DNA of 64,000 nucleotides from CAYTGR01 sp964437445 (GTDB taxonomy: Bacteria; Chloroflexota; Anaerolineae; B4-G1; SLSP01). Within the stretch, counting starts at the first letter, position 1, and each line of letters opens with the position of its first letter. Made by a program: the position numbers and the translations under genes. A model generated the notes under the pieces. The model was not told the origin of the DNA. It made no database searches and saw nothing but the letters and a program-made list of their open reading frames with translations. Of the stretch, positions 44,090 to 51,776 are shown in pieces. The stretch covers positions 1 to 64,000 of the forward strand of contig CAYTGR010000010.1 of assembly GCA_964437445.1 (NCBI GenBank), written 5' to 3'.

Positions 44090-46102
44090 ATGGTAACTCG
44101 TCTACCTTCCCTGAATTTGCTTGCTCTGGAGGCGGTGTTGCCCGCCGGGGCGCGGCTGGCGACGGAGGCCGGGCCGCTGGAGGTGATCTTTTACGCGCCG
44201 GGGCTGATCCGGTTACGTTGGGGCGTGGACCAACGGCCTGATTACGGGCTGCTGGTCGCGCCGCCAGAGCCGTTAGCGGTGACGGTGACGCCGTTGGCGG
44301 CGGGCTGGCGGCTGGCCTGGGGCGAGCTGGCGCTGGAGGTGGAGCCGGAGCCGGTGCGGCTGCGCCTGTGGCAGGGCGCGCGCCTGCTGCTGGAATCCAC
44401 CAGCGACGGCCACATCTCCGGCGGGTGGCGGATACCGCCGGTGGCGCGCGGGCCGGAGGGCTGGCAGCTGGCTTTCGGCCTGACCGGCGGCGAGCCGGTC
44501 TACGGGCTGGGTGAGAAGTACGGCCCGCTCAACCGGCGTGGGCAGCTGGTCACCTCGTGGAATGAGGACGCACTGGGGGTCAACGCCGAGGCTTCTTATA
44601 AAAACTGTCCCTTCGCGTGGAGTCCAACCGGGTGGGGTGTTTTCATCCACACGACGGCGCGGGTGGAGCATGGCGTGGGCTACCCGCAGTGGTCGCACCG
44701 CAGCTATCTCCTGCGCGTGGCCGATGAGGTGTTGGATCTGTTTCTCATCGTGGGCGAGACCCCGGCGGCGCTGCTGGAACGGTACACGCATTTGACGGGC
44801 CGCGCCCCGGCGATTCCGCGCTGGAGTCTGGGGACCTGGCTCTCGCGCTGTTACTATCGCACCGGCGAGGAGTTGCTGGCGGCGGCGCGCGGGATGCGCG
44901 AGCGCGATCTGCCCTGTGATGTGATCACCCTGGACGGGCGGGCCTGGCTGCCGGTCAGGACGCGCTTTGATTTCCGGTGGGATGCGGAACGCTACCCCGA
45001 TCTGGCGGCTTTCGTGCGCGAGGTCAAGGCGCTGGGCTACCGGCTCTGTGTCTGGGAATATCCGTATGTCTCCATCTACAGCCCGCTGTTCCGCGAACTG
45101 GCCGACCGGGGGTATTTCCTGCGGAACCGGGCCGGCGAGACCTGTCTGCTGGAGTGGGACCCGGAACCGTTCGGCACACTGTTGACGCCGTTACCGACCA
45201 GCGGGATCGTGGATTTCACCAATCCGGCGGCCTACGCCTGGTGGCAGGACCAGCACCGCGTGCTCTTTGAGCTCGGCGTGGATGTGATCAAGACCGATTT
45301 CGGCGAGCAGGTGCCGGTGGAGGCCGTGGCTTATAACGGCGATACCGGCGCGCGGCTGCACAATATCTACCCGCTGCTCTACAACCGCTGCGTCTATGAG
45401 GCGACGGCGCGCTACCATGAGGGGCCGCCGCTGGTCTGGGGGCGCTCCGGCTGGGCGGGGAGCCAGCGGTATCCGGTGCAGTGGGGCGGCGACTCGCAGG
45501 GCGATTGGGAGGGGCTGGCAGCCAGCGTGCGCGGGGCGCTCTCCTGGGGGTTGAGCGGCGTCCCCTTCTACACGCACGACATCGGCGGCTTCTATGACCT
45601 GCGCAAGGAAAAGCCCACGGCCGAGCACTTCATCCGCTCGTTGCAGGTGGGGGTTTTCTCATCGCACACGCGGCTGCACGGGACGACGCCGCGCGAGCCG
45701 TGGGAGTTCGGCCCGGAGGCGGAGCGGATCGCCCGCGAGTGGTTGGCGCTGCGCTACCGGCTGATCCCCTACGTGGAGCAGTGCGCGGCGGCAGCGGCGC
45801 AGACGGGGTTGCCGGTCATGCGCGCGATGCCGCTGGCTTTCCCGGAGGAGCGCCTGGCGTGGGGCTTTGAGGAACAATACCTGTTCGGCCCGCGCTTTCT
45901 GGTCGCGCCGGTGCTGCGTCCGGGCGGCGCGGTGACGGTTTACCTGCCGGCGGGCGAGTGGGTGGATTTCTGGACGGGTGAGCGCGTGACGGGGCCGCAA
46001 GTGGTGGAGCGCGTCATGCCGCTGGAGCGGATCCCGGTTTATGAACAGACCACGGACGACGGACGACAGACCACAAGAGGGACGACAGACGACGGACGAT
46101 AG
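44090..46102 (+). CDS. Glycoside hydrolase family 31 (YicI-like alpha-glycosidase)
   Basis: The 670-residue enzyme has the GH31 plan: N-terminal beta-sandwich, catalytic barrel and C-terminal beta domains. The nucleophile is Asp403 (KTDFGE) and the acid/base Asp468 (WGGDSQGDW); RSGWAGSQRYP, HDIGGF and SSHTRLHG resemble alpha-xylosidase YicI. I cannot recognise the sulfonate-binding Arg/Trp set of the sulfoquinovosidase YihQ, so the substrate is open. No signal peptide is seen. ATG 44090 follows AAGAAGG; upstream frame is repeat. The last 18 or so codons (QTTDDGRQTTRG and on) are read from a GACSACR array, so the native stop has been replaced. Confidence 0.88.
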   Translation: MVTRLPSLNLLALEAVLPAGARLATEAGPLEVIFYAPGLIRLRWGVDQRPDYGLLVAPPEPLAVTVTPLAAGWRLAWGELALEVEPEPVRLRLWQGARLLLESTSDGHISGGWRIPPVARGPEGWQLAFGLTGGEPVYGLGEKYGPLNRRGQLVTSWNEDALGVNAEASYKNCPFAWSPTGWGVFIHTTARVEHGVGYPQWSHRSYLLRVADEVLDLFLIVGETPAALLERYTHLTGRAPAIPRWSLGTWLSRCYYRTGEELLAAARGMRERDLPCDVITLDGRAWLPVRTRFDFRWDAERYPDLAAFVREVKALGYRLCVWEYPYVSIYSPLFRELADRGYFLRNRAGETCLLEWDPEPFGTLLTPLPTSGIVDFTNPAAYAWWQDQHRVLFELGVDVIKTDFGEQVPVEAVAYNGDTGARLHNIYPLLYNRCVYEATARYHEGPPLVWGRSGWAGSQRYPVQWGGDSQGDWEGLAASVRGALSWGLSGVPFYTHDIGGFYDLRKEKPTAEHFIRSLQVGVFSSHTRLHGTTPREPWEFGPEAERIAREWLALRYRLIPYVEQCAAAAAQTGLPVMRAMPLAFPEERLAWGFEEQYLFGPRFLVAPVLRPGGAVTVYLPAGEWVDFWTGERVTGPQVVERVMPLERIPVYEQTTDDGRQTTRGTTDDGR

Positions 46103-46192
46103 ACCACAAGAGGGATGACGGATGACGGACGACAGACCACAAGAAGATAACTGGTGATGGCTTGAAGCCGTGGTCTGTGGTCCGTGGTCTCT
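46047..46192. repeat. Long GACSACR heptamer array running through a gene end
   Basis: Forward units occupy 46047-46138 with AGAGG spacers, and reverse units 46171-46192. The first 56 bases encode the C-terminus of the GH31 protein. Confidence 0.85.
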
Positions 46193-46205
46193 CTAAAGGA
46201 GCGCC

Positions 46206-46634
46206 ATGGGTTACAAATTTGAAAATCTGGAGGTCTGGAAGCTGGCCCTGGACTATGTTGACCGGTGTTACGCGCTGGGTGAATTGCTACCGCCGGGTGA
46301 GCAGTACAACCTCAAGAGCCAGTTGACGCGCGCGGCGACCAGTATTGCCCTGAACATTGCGGAAGGTGCTATCGGCCAAAGTGATGCAGAACAGGCTCGC
46401 TTTTTGAACTTTGCCATCCGTTCGTTGGTGGAAACAGTAGCTTGCCAGCACTTGATTTACCGCCGCGAGTATCTTCCCGATCCTGAGCCTTTGCGTCAGG
46501 CTTACCGCCTGAGTGAGCAACTGTTTATCCGGCTTCAGAGCTTTCGCCATGCCCTGCAAAAGTCGGCAGTGCACGAGGAACATCCTCCTTATGAAATTGC
46601 AGATAAAATTGCGGACCAGACACCTTTTGATTGA
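46206..46634 (+). CDS. Four-helix bundle protein (23S rRNA-IVS family)
   Basis: The 142-residue protein starts with YKFENLEVWKLALDYVDRCY and has LKSQLTRAATSIALNIAEGAIGQSDAEQARFLNFAIRSLVETVAC, the hallmark of the four-helix bundle family first seen in rRNA intervening sequences and related to the Avd proteins of diversity-generating retroelements. Function is unknown; such proteins form pentamers. The family usually ends near residue 120, so the last 20 residues are extra. It interrupts the sugar locus and is flanked on both sides by GACSACR heptamer arrays, suggesting arrival as a unit. Confidence 0.88.
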   Translation: MGYKFENLEVWKLALDYVDRCYALGELLPPGEQYNLKSQLTRAATSIALNIAEGAIGQSDAEQARFLNFAIRSLVETVACQHLIYRREYLPDPEPLRQAYRLSEQLFIRLQSFRHALQKSAVHEEHPPYEIADKIADQTPFD

Positions 46635-46683
46635 CGCTTTTTGAACAGTCTTCCCGGATCGCTGACCATGAGCCCTGTATTCC

Positions 46684-46728
46684 GTCGTCCGTGGTCTGTC
46701 GTCTGTTGTCTGTGGTCCGTGGTCTCTT
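46684..46728. repeat. GACSACR heptamer array, reverse orientation
   Basis: Six reverse-complement units (CGTCGTC, CGTGGTC, TGTCGTC and similar) lie between the four-helix-bundle gene and the sulfo-lyase-like gene. Confidence 0.8.
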
Positions 46729-46757
46729 AAACAAAATCTCTTGCTACGGAGGCGAGC

Positions 46758-48266
46758 ATGAAACATGGAGTCTTAATTCACGAAACGGTGGACGATGTCG
46801 GCGTGGCGGTGCTGGATCTCAATCCCGGCGATGAGGTGGGGGTGGTGACGCTGGAGGGGCAGCCGGCCGGCCTGATCCGGGCGGTGGAGGCGATCCCGCT
46901 GGGTCACAAGATCGCGCTGCGCGATCTCCCTGCCGGGCATCGGCTGCTCAAGTACGGGCGGCCCATTGGCCAGACGACACAACCGGTCAGCCGAGGGGCG
47001 CATGTCCATACGCACAATCTGCGGACGTTGCGCTGGGTGCTGGAAGGGGCCGTGATGCCCGAAGTCGTCGCGCGTGGCCCGCTCACCTATACCGTCAGCG
47101 GGCGTGATCCGGCGACGTTGCGGCTGCTCGGCTACCGGCGTGAGAACGGGCGTGTCGGCATCCGCAACCACGTCCTCATCCTGCCGGTAGATGACATCTC
47201 CAACGCGGCGGCGGAGGGGGTGGCACGGCTCATCAAGGGGACGATGGCGCTGCCGCATCCCTATGGCCGTTTACAGTTCGGCGCCGACCTGGAGCTGACG
47301 TTCCGCACGTTAGCCGGGACCGGGCGCAATCCCAACGTGGCTGCCGTTATCGTCATCGGCATTGAGCCGAAATGGACGCAGCGGATTGTGGAGCGCATTG
47401 CCGAGACAGGCAAGCCGGTCGCGGGCTTCAGCATTGAGCGCTATGGCGATCTCAAGACGATTGAGATGGCCGCCCGCAAGGCCAAAGAGTTCGTCCAGTG
47501 GGCCGGCGAGCTCCAGCGCGAGCCGTTTGCCATTCAGGAGCTCTGGGCGAGCACCAAATGCGGCGAATCCGATACGACTTCGGGCCTGGCCGCCAACCCG
47601 ACGGTGGGCCGCGTCTTTGAGCGGCTGGCGGCGGCCGGCGCGACGCTCATCTTTGGCGAGACGACCGAGGTGACCGGCGGCGAGGACATCATCATGGCGC
47701 AGTGCGCCACGCCGCAGGTGGCTGCTGACTTCAAGCGCATTTTTGACGATTACCAGGCGTTTGTCGTCAGCCAGGGCGTGGACTTGCTCGGCTCGCAGCC
47801 GACCGAGGGCAATATCCGGGGCGGGTTGACGACCATTGACGAGAAAGCGCTGGGCAACATCCAGAAGATGGGCCGCTGCACCGTCCAATCGGTGCTGGAG
47901 CCGGCCGTGGAGCCGGGCGGGCCGGGGTTGCACTTCATGGATTCCTCCAGCGCGGCGGCCGAGATGGTGACGCTCTGCGCCGCCGCCGGGTCGGTCGTCC
48001 ATTTCTTCCCAACCGGGCAGGGGAATGTGATCGGCAACCCGATCCTGCCGGTCATCAAGCTCTGCGCCAACCCGCTGACCGTGGCCACCATGTCGGAGCA
48101 CATTGATGTGGACCTTACGGGATTGCTGCGCGTGGAGATGAATCTGGATGAGGCCGCCGACCAGACCATGGCGGTGCTGGAACAGACCATCCGCGGCCGC
48201 CTGACTGCCGCCGAGGCGCTGCGTCACGATGAGTTTGTGCTGACCAAGCTTTACCGGAGCGCGTAG
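46758..48266 (+). CDS. suyAB: Fused sulfolactate sulfo-lyase (SuyA-SuyB) homologue, UxaA family
   Basis: The 502-residue protein joins a SAF domain (1-95, like SuyA) to a catalytic UxaA-type domain (110-502, like SuyB). Altronate dehydratases share the family but have CVNGIA, SHTYGCSQLG and CGGSDGLSG. Here the same places read DDISNAA, PHPYGRLQFG and CGESDTTSG, with MDSSSAAAEMVTLCAAAG and HFFPTGQGNVIGNP further on, as I recall for SuyB. SuyAB splits (2R)-sulfolactate to pyruvate and sulfite, normally with two separate subunits. The ATG follows ACGGAGG. It ends the locus with the isomerase and transaldolase and would complete sulfoquinovose breakdown. Altronate or another sugar-acid dehydratase remains possible. 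Confidence 0.78.
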   Translation: MKHGVLIHETVDDVGVAVLDLNPGDEVGVVTLEGQPAGLIRAVEAIPLGHKIALRDLPAGHRLLKYGRPIGQTTQPVSRGAHVHTHNLRTLRWVLEGAVMPEVVARGPLTYTVSGRDPATLRLLGYRRENGRVGIRNHVLILPVDDISNAAAEGVARLIKGTMALPHPYGRLQFGADLELTFRTLAGTGRNPNVAAVIVIGIEPKWTQRIVERIAETGKPVAGFSIERYGDLKTIEMAARKAKEFVQWAGELQREPFAIQELWASTKCGESDTTSGLAANPTVGRVFERLAAAGATLIFGETTEVTGGEDIIMAQCATPQVAADFKRIFDDYQAFVVSQGVDLLGSQPTEGNIRGGLTTIDEKALGNIQKMGRCTVQSVLEPAVEPGGPGLHFMDSSSAAAEMVTLCAAAGSVVHFFPTGQGNVIGNPILPVIKLCANPLTVATMSEHIDVDLTGLLRVEMNLDEAADQTMAVLEQTIRGRLTAAEALRHDEFVLTKLYRSA

Positions 48267-48287
48267 CCGCACGCGGAAGAGACGCTG

Positions 48288-48339
48288 GACCACGGACGAC
48301 GGACCACACCGTTGTCCGTGGTCTGTTGTCTGTCGTCTG
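48288..48339. repeat. GACSACR heptamer array, inverted halves
   Basis: Forward units (48288-48308) and reverse units (48314-48339) form a hairpin after the sulfo-lyase-like gene. A TATAAT (48353-48358) of the next gene follows, whose weak -35 falls inside the array. Confidence 0.75.
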
Positions 48340-48352
48340 GGTCGCTTGAGAG

Positions 48353-48358
48353 TATAAT
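48353..48358 (+). promoter_or_regulatory. -10 box of the hydrolase gene
   Basis: TATAAT lies 30 bases before the start codon. The best -35 (CTGTCG) is poor and lies in the heptamer array. Confidence 0.4.
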
Positions 48359-48387
48359 AGCTGCATCTTGCGGATCCGGAGGCTGCC

Positions 48388-49335
48388 ATGGACGAATGGA
48401 CCGAAGAACGCTTGACCCAACAGGTGGAAGCGCTATTTCAAGAAAAACGCTACGCCGAGGCGCTGGAACTGGCAACCCGTGAAGAAGCCACCTTCCCTCA
48501 TGCCAAACCTTACCTCCGCTATTTGCGGTTTTGCGCCGCCGGGCGACTTAACCAGCCTGAGCGGGTGCTCCAACTGCTGGCAGCAGCGCTGGATGAAGGC
48601 ATCTGGTATACCGAGCTGCTCTTACGTCAGAGCCCCTCGCTGCAAGGTATCCAGGGCCGGCCGGAGTATGAGGCGCTGGTCCAGAGGAGTGCCGCGCTCC
48701 AGGCGGCCGACGAGACTGTGCATGGCTTCCTCAGCGTGTTGGAGCCGCCAGGGGCGGCCCAGGGGCTGATTTTCTTCCTGCACGGCAACGGCGCGCGGGC
48801 GACCGAGACGCAGGCGTTCTGGCAGGCCTTGGTGGCGCAGGGGTGGCGGGTGGCGCTGCCACAATCTTCTCAGGTGTTCTTTGCCGGCGGGGGCGGTATT
48901 TGGGACGATACAGAACAGGCCGTCTCAGAGCTGCAGGCGCATCTGGCGACGTTGCGCGAACGCGGCGCGCTGGATCCCGCCCGGACGGTGATTGTGGGGC
49001 ACTCCATGGGCGGCCAGCTGGCGTTGCGCCTGGCGCTGAGCGAGAGCGCGTTTCAGGGGTGCATCGGCGTCGGTCCCTACTTCCCCGACCTGACAGAATG
49101 GGAGCCGCTCATCGCGGCCGCCCCGCCGCACGGCCTGCGCGTCGCCTTCGTGGTCGGCAGCGCCGACGACTCCATCCCGCAGGAGCCGCTGGTGCCGCTG
49201 GCGGCCACCCTGGAGGCGCATGGAATCCCTGCCCTGCTGGAAACCGTCCCTGACCAGTTGCACCCGCTCGTGCCGGCCTACCAGCCGGCGATAGAACACG
49301 CGCTGGCCTTTGTGTTGCCCGCCATGGGGGCATAG
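48388..49335 (+). CDS. Alpha/beta-hydrolase with N-terminal helical repeat region
   Basis: The 315-residue protein starts with about 110 helical, TPR-like residues (EALFQEKRYAEALELATREE). An alpha/beta-hydrolase domain follows with LIFFLHGNGA (oxyanion region), the nucleophile Ser in VIVGHSMGGQLAL, an Asp in VGSADDSIP and the catalytic His in PDQLHPLV. It resembles the phospholipase/carboxylesterase and dienelactone hydrolase-like groups. No signal peptide is seen. The ATG follows CGGAGG. It lies after the sulfo-lyase-like gene but has its own -10 box. Substrate unknown. Confidence 0.85.
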   Translation: MDEWTEERLTQQVEALFQEKRYAEALELATREEATFPHAKPYLRYLRFCAAGRLNQPERVLQLLAAALDEGIWYTELLLRQSPSLQGIQGRPEYEALVQRSAALQAADETVHGFLSVLEPPGAAQGLIFFLHGNGARATETQAFWQALVAQGWRVALPQSSQVFFAGGGGIWDDTEQAVSELQAHLATLRERGALDPARTVIVGHSMGGQLALRLALSESAFQGCIGVGPYFPDLTEWEPLIAAAPPHGLRVAFVVGSADDSIPQEPLVPLAATLEAHGIPALLETVPDQLHPLVPAYQPAIEHALAFVLPAMGA

Positions 49336-49440
49336 ATGCGCCCGGATTGGTTGATCATTGGGGAGCTCTACACGCCGGCCGCCTTAACGGTTGTCCAAAT
49401 CTTGGGGCGGGGGCACTGCGGCCTCACGAGCGACGTATGC

Positions 49441-49474
49441 CCGCCGAGGGTGTGAAACAAAACATCCTCGGCGG
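49441..49474. terminator. Hairpin after the hydrolase gene
   Basis: Thirteen-base arms (49441-49453 and 49462-49474, one G-U pair) have an eight-base loop and no T-run. The rest of 49336-49588 holds a CTACTCC-type heptamer stretch around 49545-49570 and no convincing gene. Confidence 0.45.
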
Positions 49475-49588
49475 ACGAGAATTGATGCTGGACGCCAAGG
49501 CGCAGGGATGCTAAATCTTTGACCTAATCCCTAATTCTTTCCTTTCTACTCCTCTACTCCCTGCTCCCTAATTTTTGGAGGAGGGATT

Positions 49589-51475
49589 ATGAAACGAGGG
49601 CTCAAAGCAATCTGCCTGGCTGGGCTGGGCCTGTGGTTCCTGGCCTGTACTTTGGTGGGTGGTCCTGAAGAGCGATCGCCCGCCACTGCGACTTCCGCCC
49701 CGGAGCAGCCTGTTGCTACCCGGACACCCCTCCCAGTACCGAGCGTTACGCCCACTGCGGCACCTACGGCTACTCGCACACCGGCGGCGGTGTTGGATTT
49801 CTCCGAGGCGCGGCCGCCGTACCGTGAGCGGGCGGCCTGGCGTGCGCTCTTGGGCTGGCCCGACGATTGCGAGGAGGGCTTCCAACTCATTGCGCGGCAG
49901 CCGGAAGGCGAGGGCGGGATTGCCATCTACCCGGTCGCCGAGGAGCGATACCTCGTTTTTGTGTCGTGTTTGCTCGGCCCTTATTGGGTGGAAGAGCGTC
50001 CCTACTGGGTAGATAATCGCACCGGCGCGCCTGTGGCGCGCCCGCTCAGTGTGCCGGAATTGCTACCCGGCGCGCAGGGGGGGGAACTCTCCATGGTGGA
50101 TGTGCTCCACGGTAGTTTTCCTGCCTATGATCCTGAGACGCAGACGTTGACCAATCTTGCTGCGGAACGTGGGCTCAAGGATTGCGGCACCTGGTACAAG
50201 TACTATTGGGAGCAAGAGACATTCGTGCTGGTTGAGGCCCGGTATCAGGCGTGTGCAGACGAGCCGACTTTCGTGCTGCCTCAGGAGTGGCCGCTGATTT
50301 ATCCGGCGACGGCGGACGCCGAGCGCGCCGGCCCTTTCCGTCAGGTGTCACCGCTGCCGGCTGAGCTGGGCAAGCGGTTCACGGGCCTGACGGCTTTGTC
50401 CAACGGTGGCCTGCGTTTGCTGGTTGCTGCCTGGCAGCTCAGCGGCTATGCTACGTTCCGCGGTGGGCTGTGGACGACGCAGCTCTTTGCTGACGACGAA
50501 CGAATTCTGCTTGGGGTGGATGCAGCCGGCCGGCCGTGGTTCACCGATAAAGGCGGGGCGGCGGTCTACTACCAGGATCGCAATGGGCTTTTCGTCCCTG
50601 CCAGCGACGGCTGGGAGCCGCTCTGGGATGCTCTCGCATTGAAAGGGCTCGGCGTCGTCACAGATCACCGGGGACAGGTCTGGTTAGCCACCGGGCAGGA
50701 GGTGCGGGTTTTTGATGGGCAGCGTTGGACCGTCTTCACGCGGGCCGCGTTGGGCATGTCGGCCGCGTCAAAGCCCGACGTTTTGACCGGCTTCGTTCTC
50801 ATCTTTGTGCCGGGCACAGAACAGATTTGGGTGGGGGCGTGCGATTGGGGCGGGGAAGAAGGGGTGGTGGGCGGCGGCGGCGCGCGCTGGTTTGACGGGT
50901 TGACCTGGCATGGCGCGGCAACACCGGTCGCCGACGGGTGCGTGACGGCCATCGCGGCCGATGCTCAGGGTCATGTCTGGATCGGCCTGGATCAAGGGCT
51001 GGTGCAGGATTTTAATCCGGCCACGGGCCAATGGCGGCAGTCTATAGCGCTGGCGCCGGAGGGGTACCGCCAGGCCTATGCGGCGACCCTGACGCTGGAT
51101 CCTGCCGGCGCGCCGTGGCTGTTGGCGGAGTTGACGGGGCAGTGCCGTGGCGCGGGTTGTGATACGGCCCGCGCGCTCTATCACTTCCAGGATGAAGCCT
51201 GGGTGGCGGTGGCGGGTTCGCAGGATGAGCCCACCACGCAGCTTTACACTGAATTTTTCTCGCCACTCTTTGATGGCACCGGCACGCCCTGGCTCTTGCT
51301 ATCAAATGGGGTGACGCAGATTGAGGATAACCGCGTGACGCAGCCGGTCGCCAATTTGTACGGCTGGATTGGGACGGTGGACGCCGACGGGCGGCTGTGG
51401 GTGGTGGGACGGCGCACCGACGACGAGCCGCTGGCCCTCTGGGTCCTGGACTCATCAACAGGAGGGAGCCCATGA
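49589..51475 (+). CDS. Lipoprotein with two-component-regulator-type propeller
   Basis: The 628-residue protein has a short lipoprotein signal (AGLGLWFLACTL) and a Thr/Pro-rich linker of about 45 residues. A Cys-containing domain (about 80-225: WPDDCEEGFQLIARQ, VFVSCLLGPYWVEE, ACADEPTFV) follows, then a propeller with reg_prop-like blades (DAAGRPWFTDKG, DHRGQVWLATG, DAQGHVWIGLDQGLV, DADGRLWVVGRR). It is likely an extracytoplasmic sensor or scaffold. The ATG follows GGAGGAGGG. Its stop overlaps the start of the zinc-ribbon gene. Confidence 0.82.
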   Translation: MKRGLKAICLAGLGLWFLACTLVGGPEERSPATATSAPEQPVATRTPLPVPSVTPTAAPTATRTPAAVLDFSEARPPYRERAAWRALLGWPDDCEEGFQLIARQPEGEGGIAIYPVAEERYLVFVSCLLGPYWVEERPYWVDNRTGAPVARPLSVPELLPGAQGGELSMVDVLHGSFPAYDPETQTLTNLAAERGLKDCGTWYKYYWEQETFVLVEARYQACADEPTFVLPQEWPLIYPATADAERAGPFRQVSPLPAELGKRFTGLTALSNGGLRLLVAAWQLSGYATFRGGLWTTQLFADDERILLGVDAAGRPWFTDKGGAAVYYQDRNGLFVPASDGWEPLWDALALKGLGVVTDHRGQVWLATGQEVRVFDGQRWTVFTRAALGMSAASKPDVLTGFVLIFVPGTEQIWVGACDWGGEEGVVGGGGARWFDGLTWHGAATPVADGCVTAIAADAQGHVWIGLDQGLVQDFNPATGQWRQSIALAPEGYRQAYAATLTLDPAGAPWLLAELTGQCRGAGCDTARALYHFQDEAWVAVAGSQDEPTTQLYTEFFSPLFDGTGTPWLLLSNGVTQIEDNRVTQPVANLYGWIGTVDADGRLWVVGRRTDDEPLALWVLDSSTGGSP

Positions 51476-51690
51476 TGGGTTTTGGCATCTGTATGGCACC
51501 ACGAGATTTTGAGTGCGCCCTGTGCGGGCGACCTTTTACCCGCGAGACCGCGGATTTCATTCTCCCCGAAGATACGGTCTGTGATGCCTGCCTGGCAGAA
51601 CTGGGGCCGCTGGATGAAAATGCGCTCCGCGAGGAGATTGGTCGGCGGGTCGCATTGCGCCGCTCGGAACCGCCACCAACGCGACTGTGA
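51472..51690 (+). CDS. Small zinc-ribbon-like protein
   Basis: The 72-residue protein has two CxxC knuckles, CALC and CDAC about 30 residues apart, suiting one structural zinc ion. A helical, Arg-rich tail follows. ATG 51472 overlaps the upstream stop (ATGA) and is preceded by GGAGGGA, so translation is coupled to the propeller lipoprotein although one product is external and this one cytoplasmic. Function unknown. Confidence 0.75.
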   Translation: MMGFGICMAPRDFECALCGRPFTRETADFILPEDTVCDACLAELGPLDENALREEIGRRVALRRSEPPPTRL

Positions 51691-51742
51691 TTTTTAGAGA
51701 GAAGTTGCCTGAAAATTGAAACGCGCCACTACAGGCTACTTT

Positions 51743-51770
51743 TTGGCAGCGGACTCAATGTGGGTATAAT
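51743..51770 (+). promoter_or_regulatory. Promoter giving a leaderless transcript
   Basis: TTGGCA (51743-51748), a 16-base spacer and TATAAT (51765-51770). The GTG start codon begins only seven bases after the -10 box, where transcription itself should start. Confidence 0.75.
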
Positions 51771-51776
51771 ACCGGT

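Noticed and set aside
44090..46102. Firm assignment of the GH31 enzyme as a sulfoquinovosidase
   Set aside because: Catalytic residues fit GH31 but the pattern is YicI-like and the YihQ sulfonate-binding residues could not be recognised.
46206..46634. Part of a diversity-generating retroelement (Avd)
   Set aside because: No reverse transcriptase, template repeat or variable repeat is present nearby.
46758..48266. Plain altronate dehydratase (UxaA)
   Set aside because: Domain order fits, but active-site segments differ from UxaA and match SuyB as recalled; no uronate isomerase or altronate oxidoreductase genes are nearby. Kept as an alternative.
49336..49455. 39-codon open frame directly after the hydrolase gene
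   Set aside because: No Shine-Dalgarno, no recognisable features, and it ends inside a hairpin.
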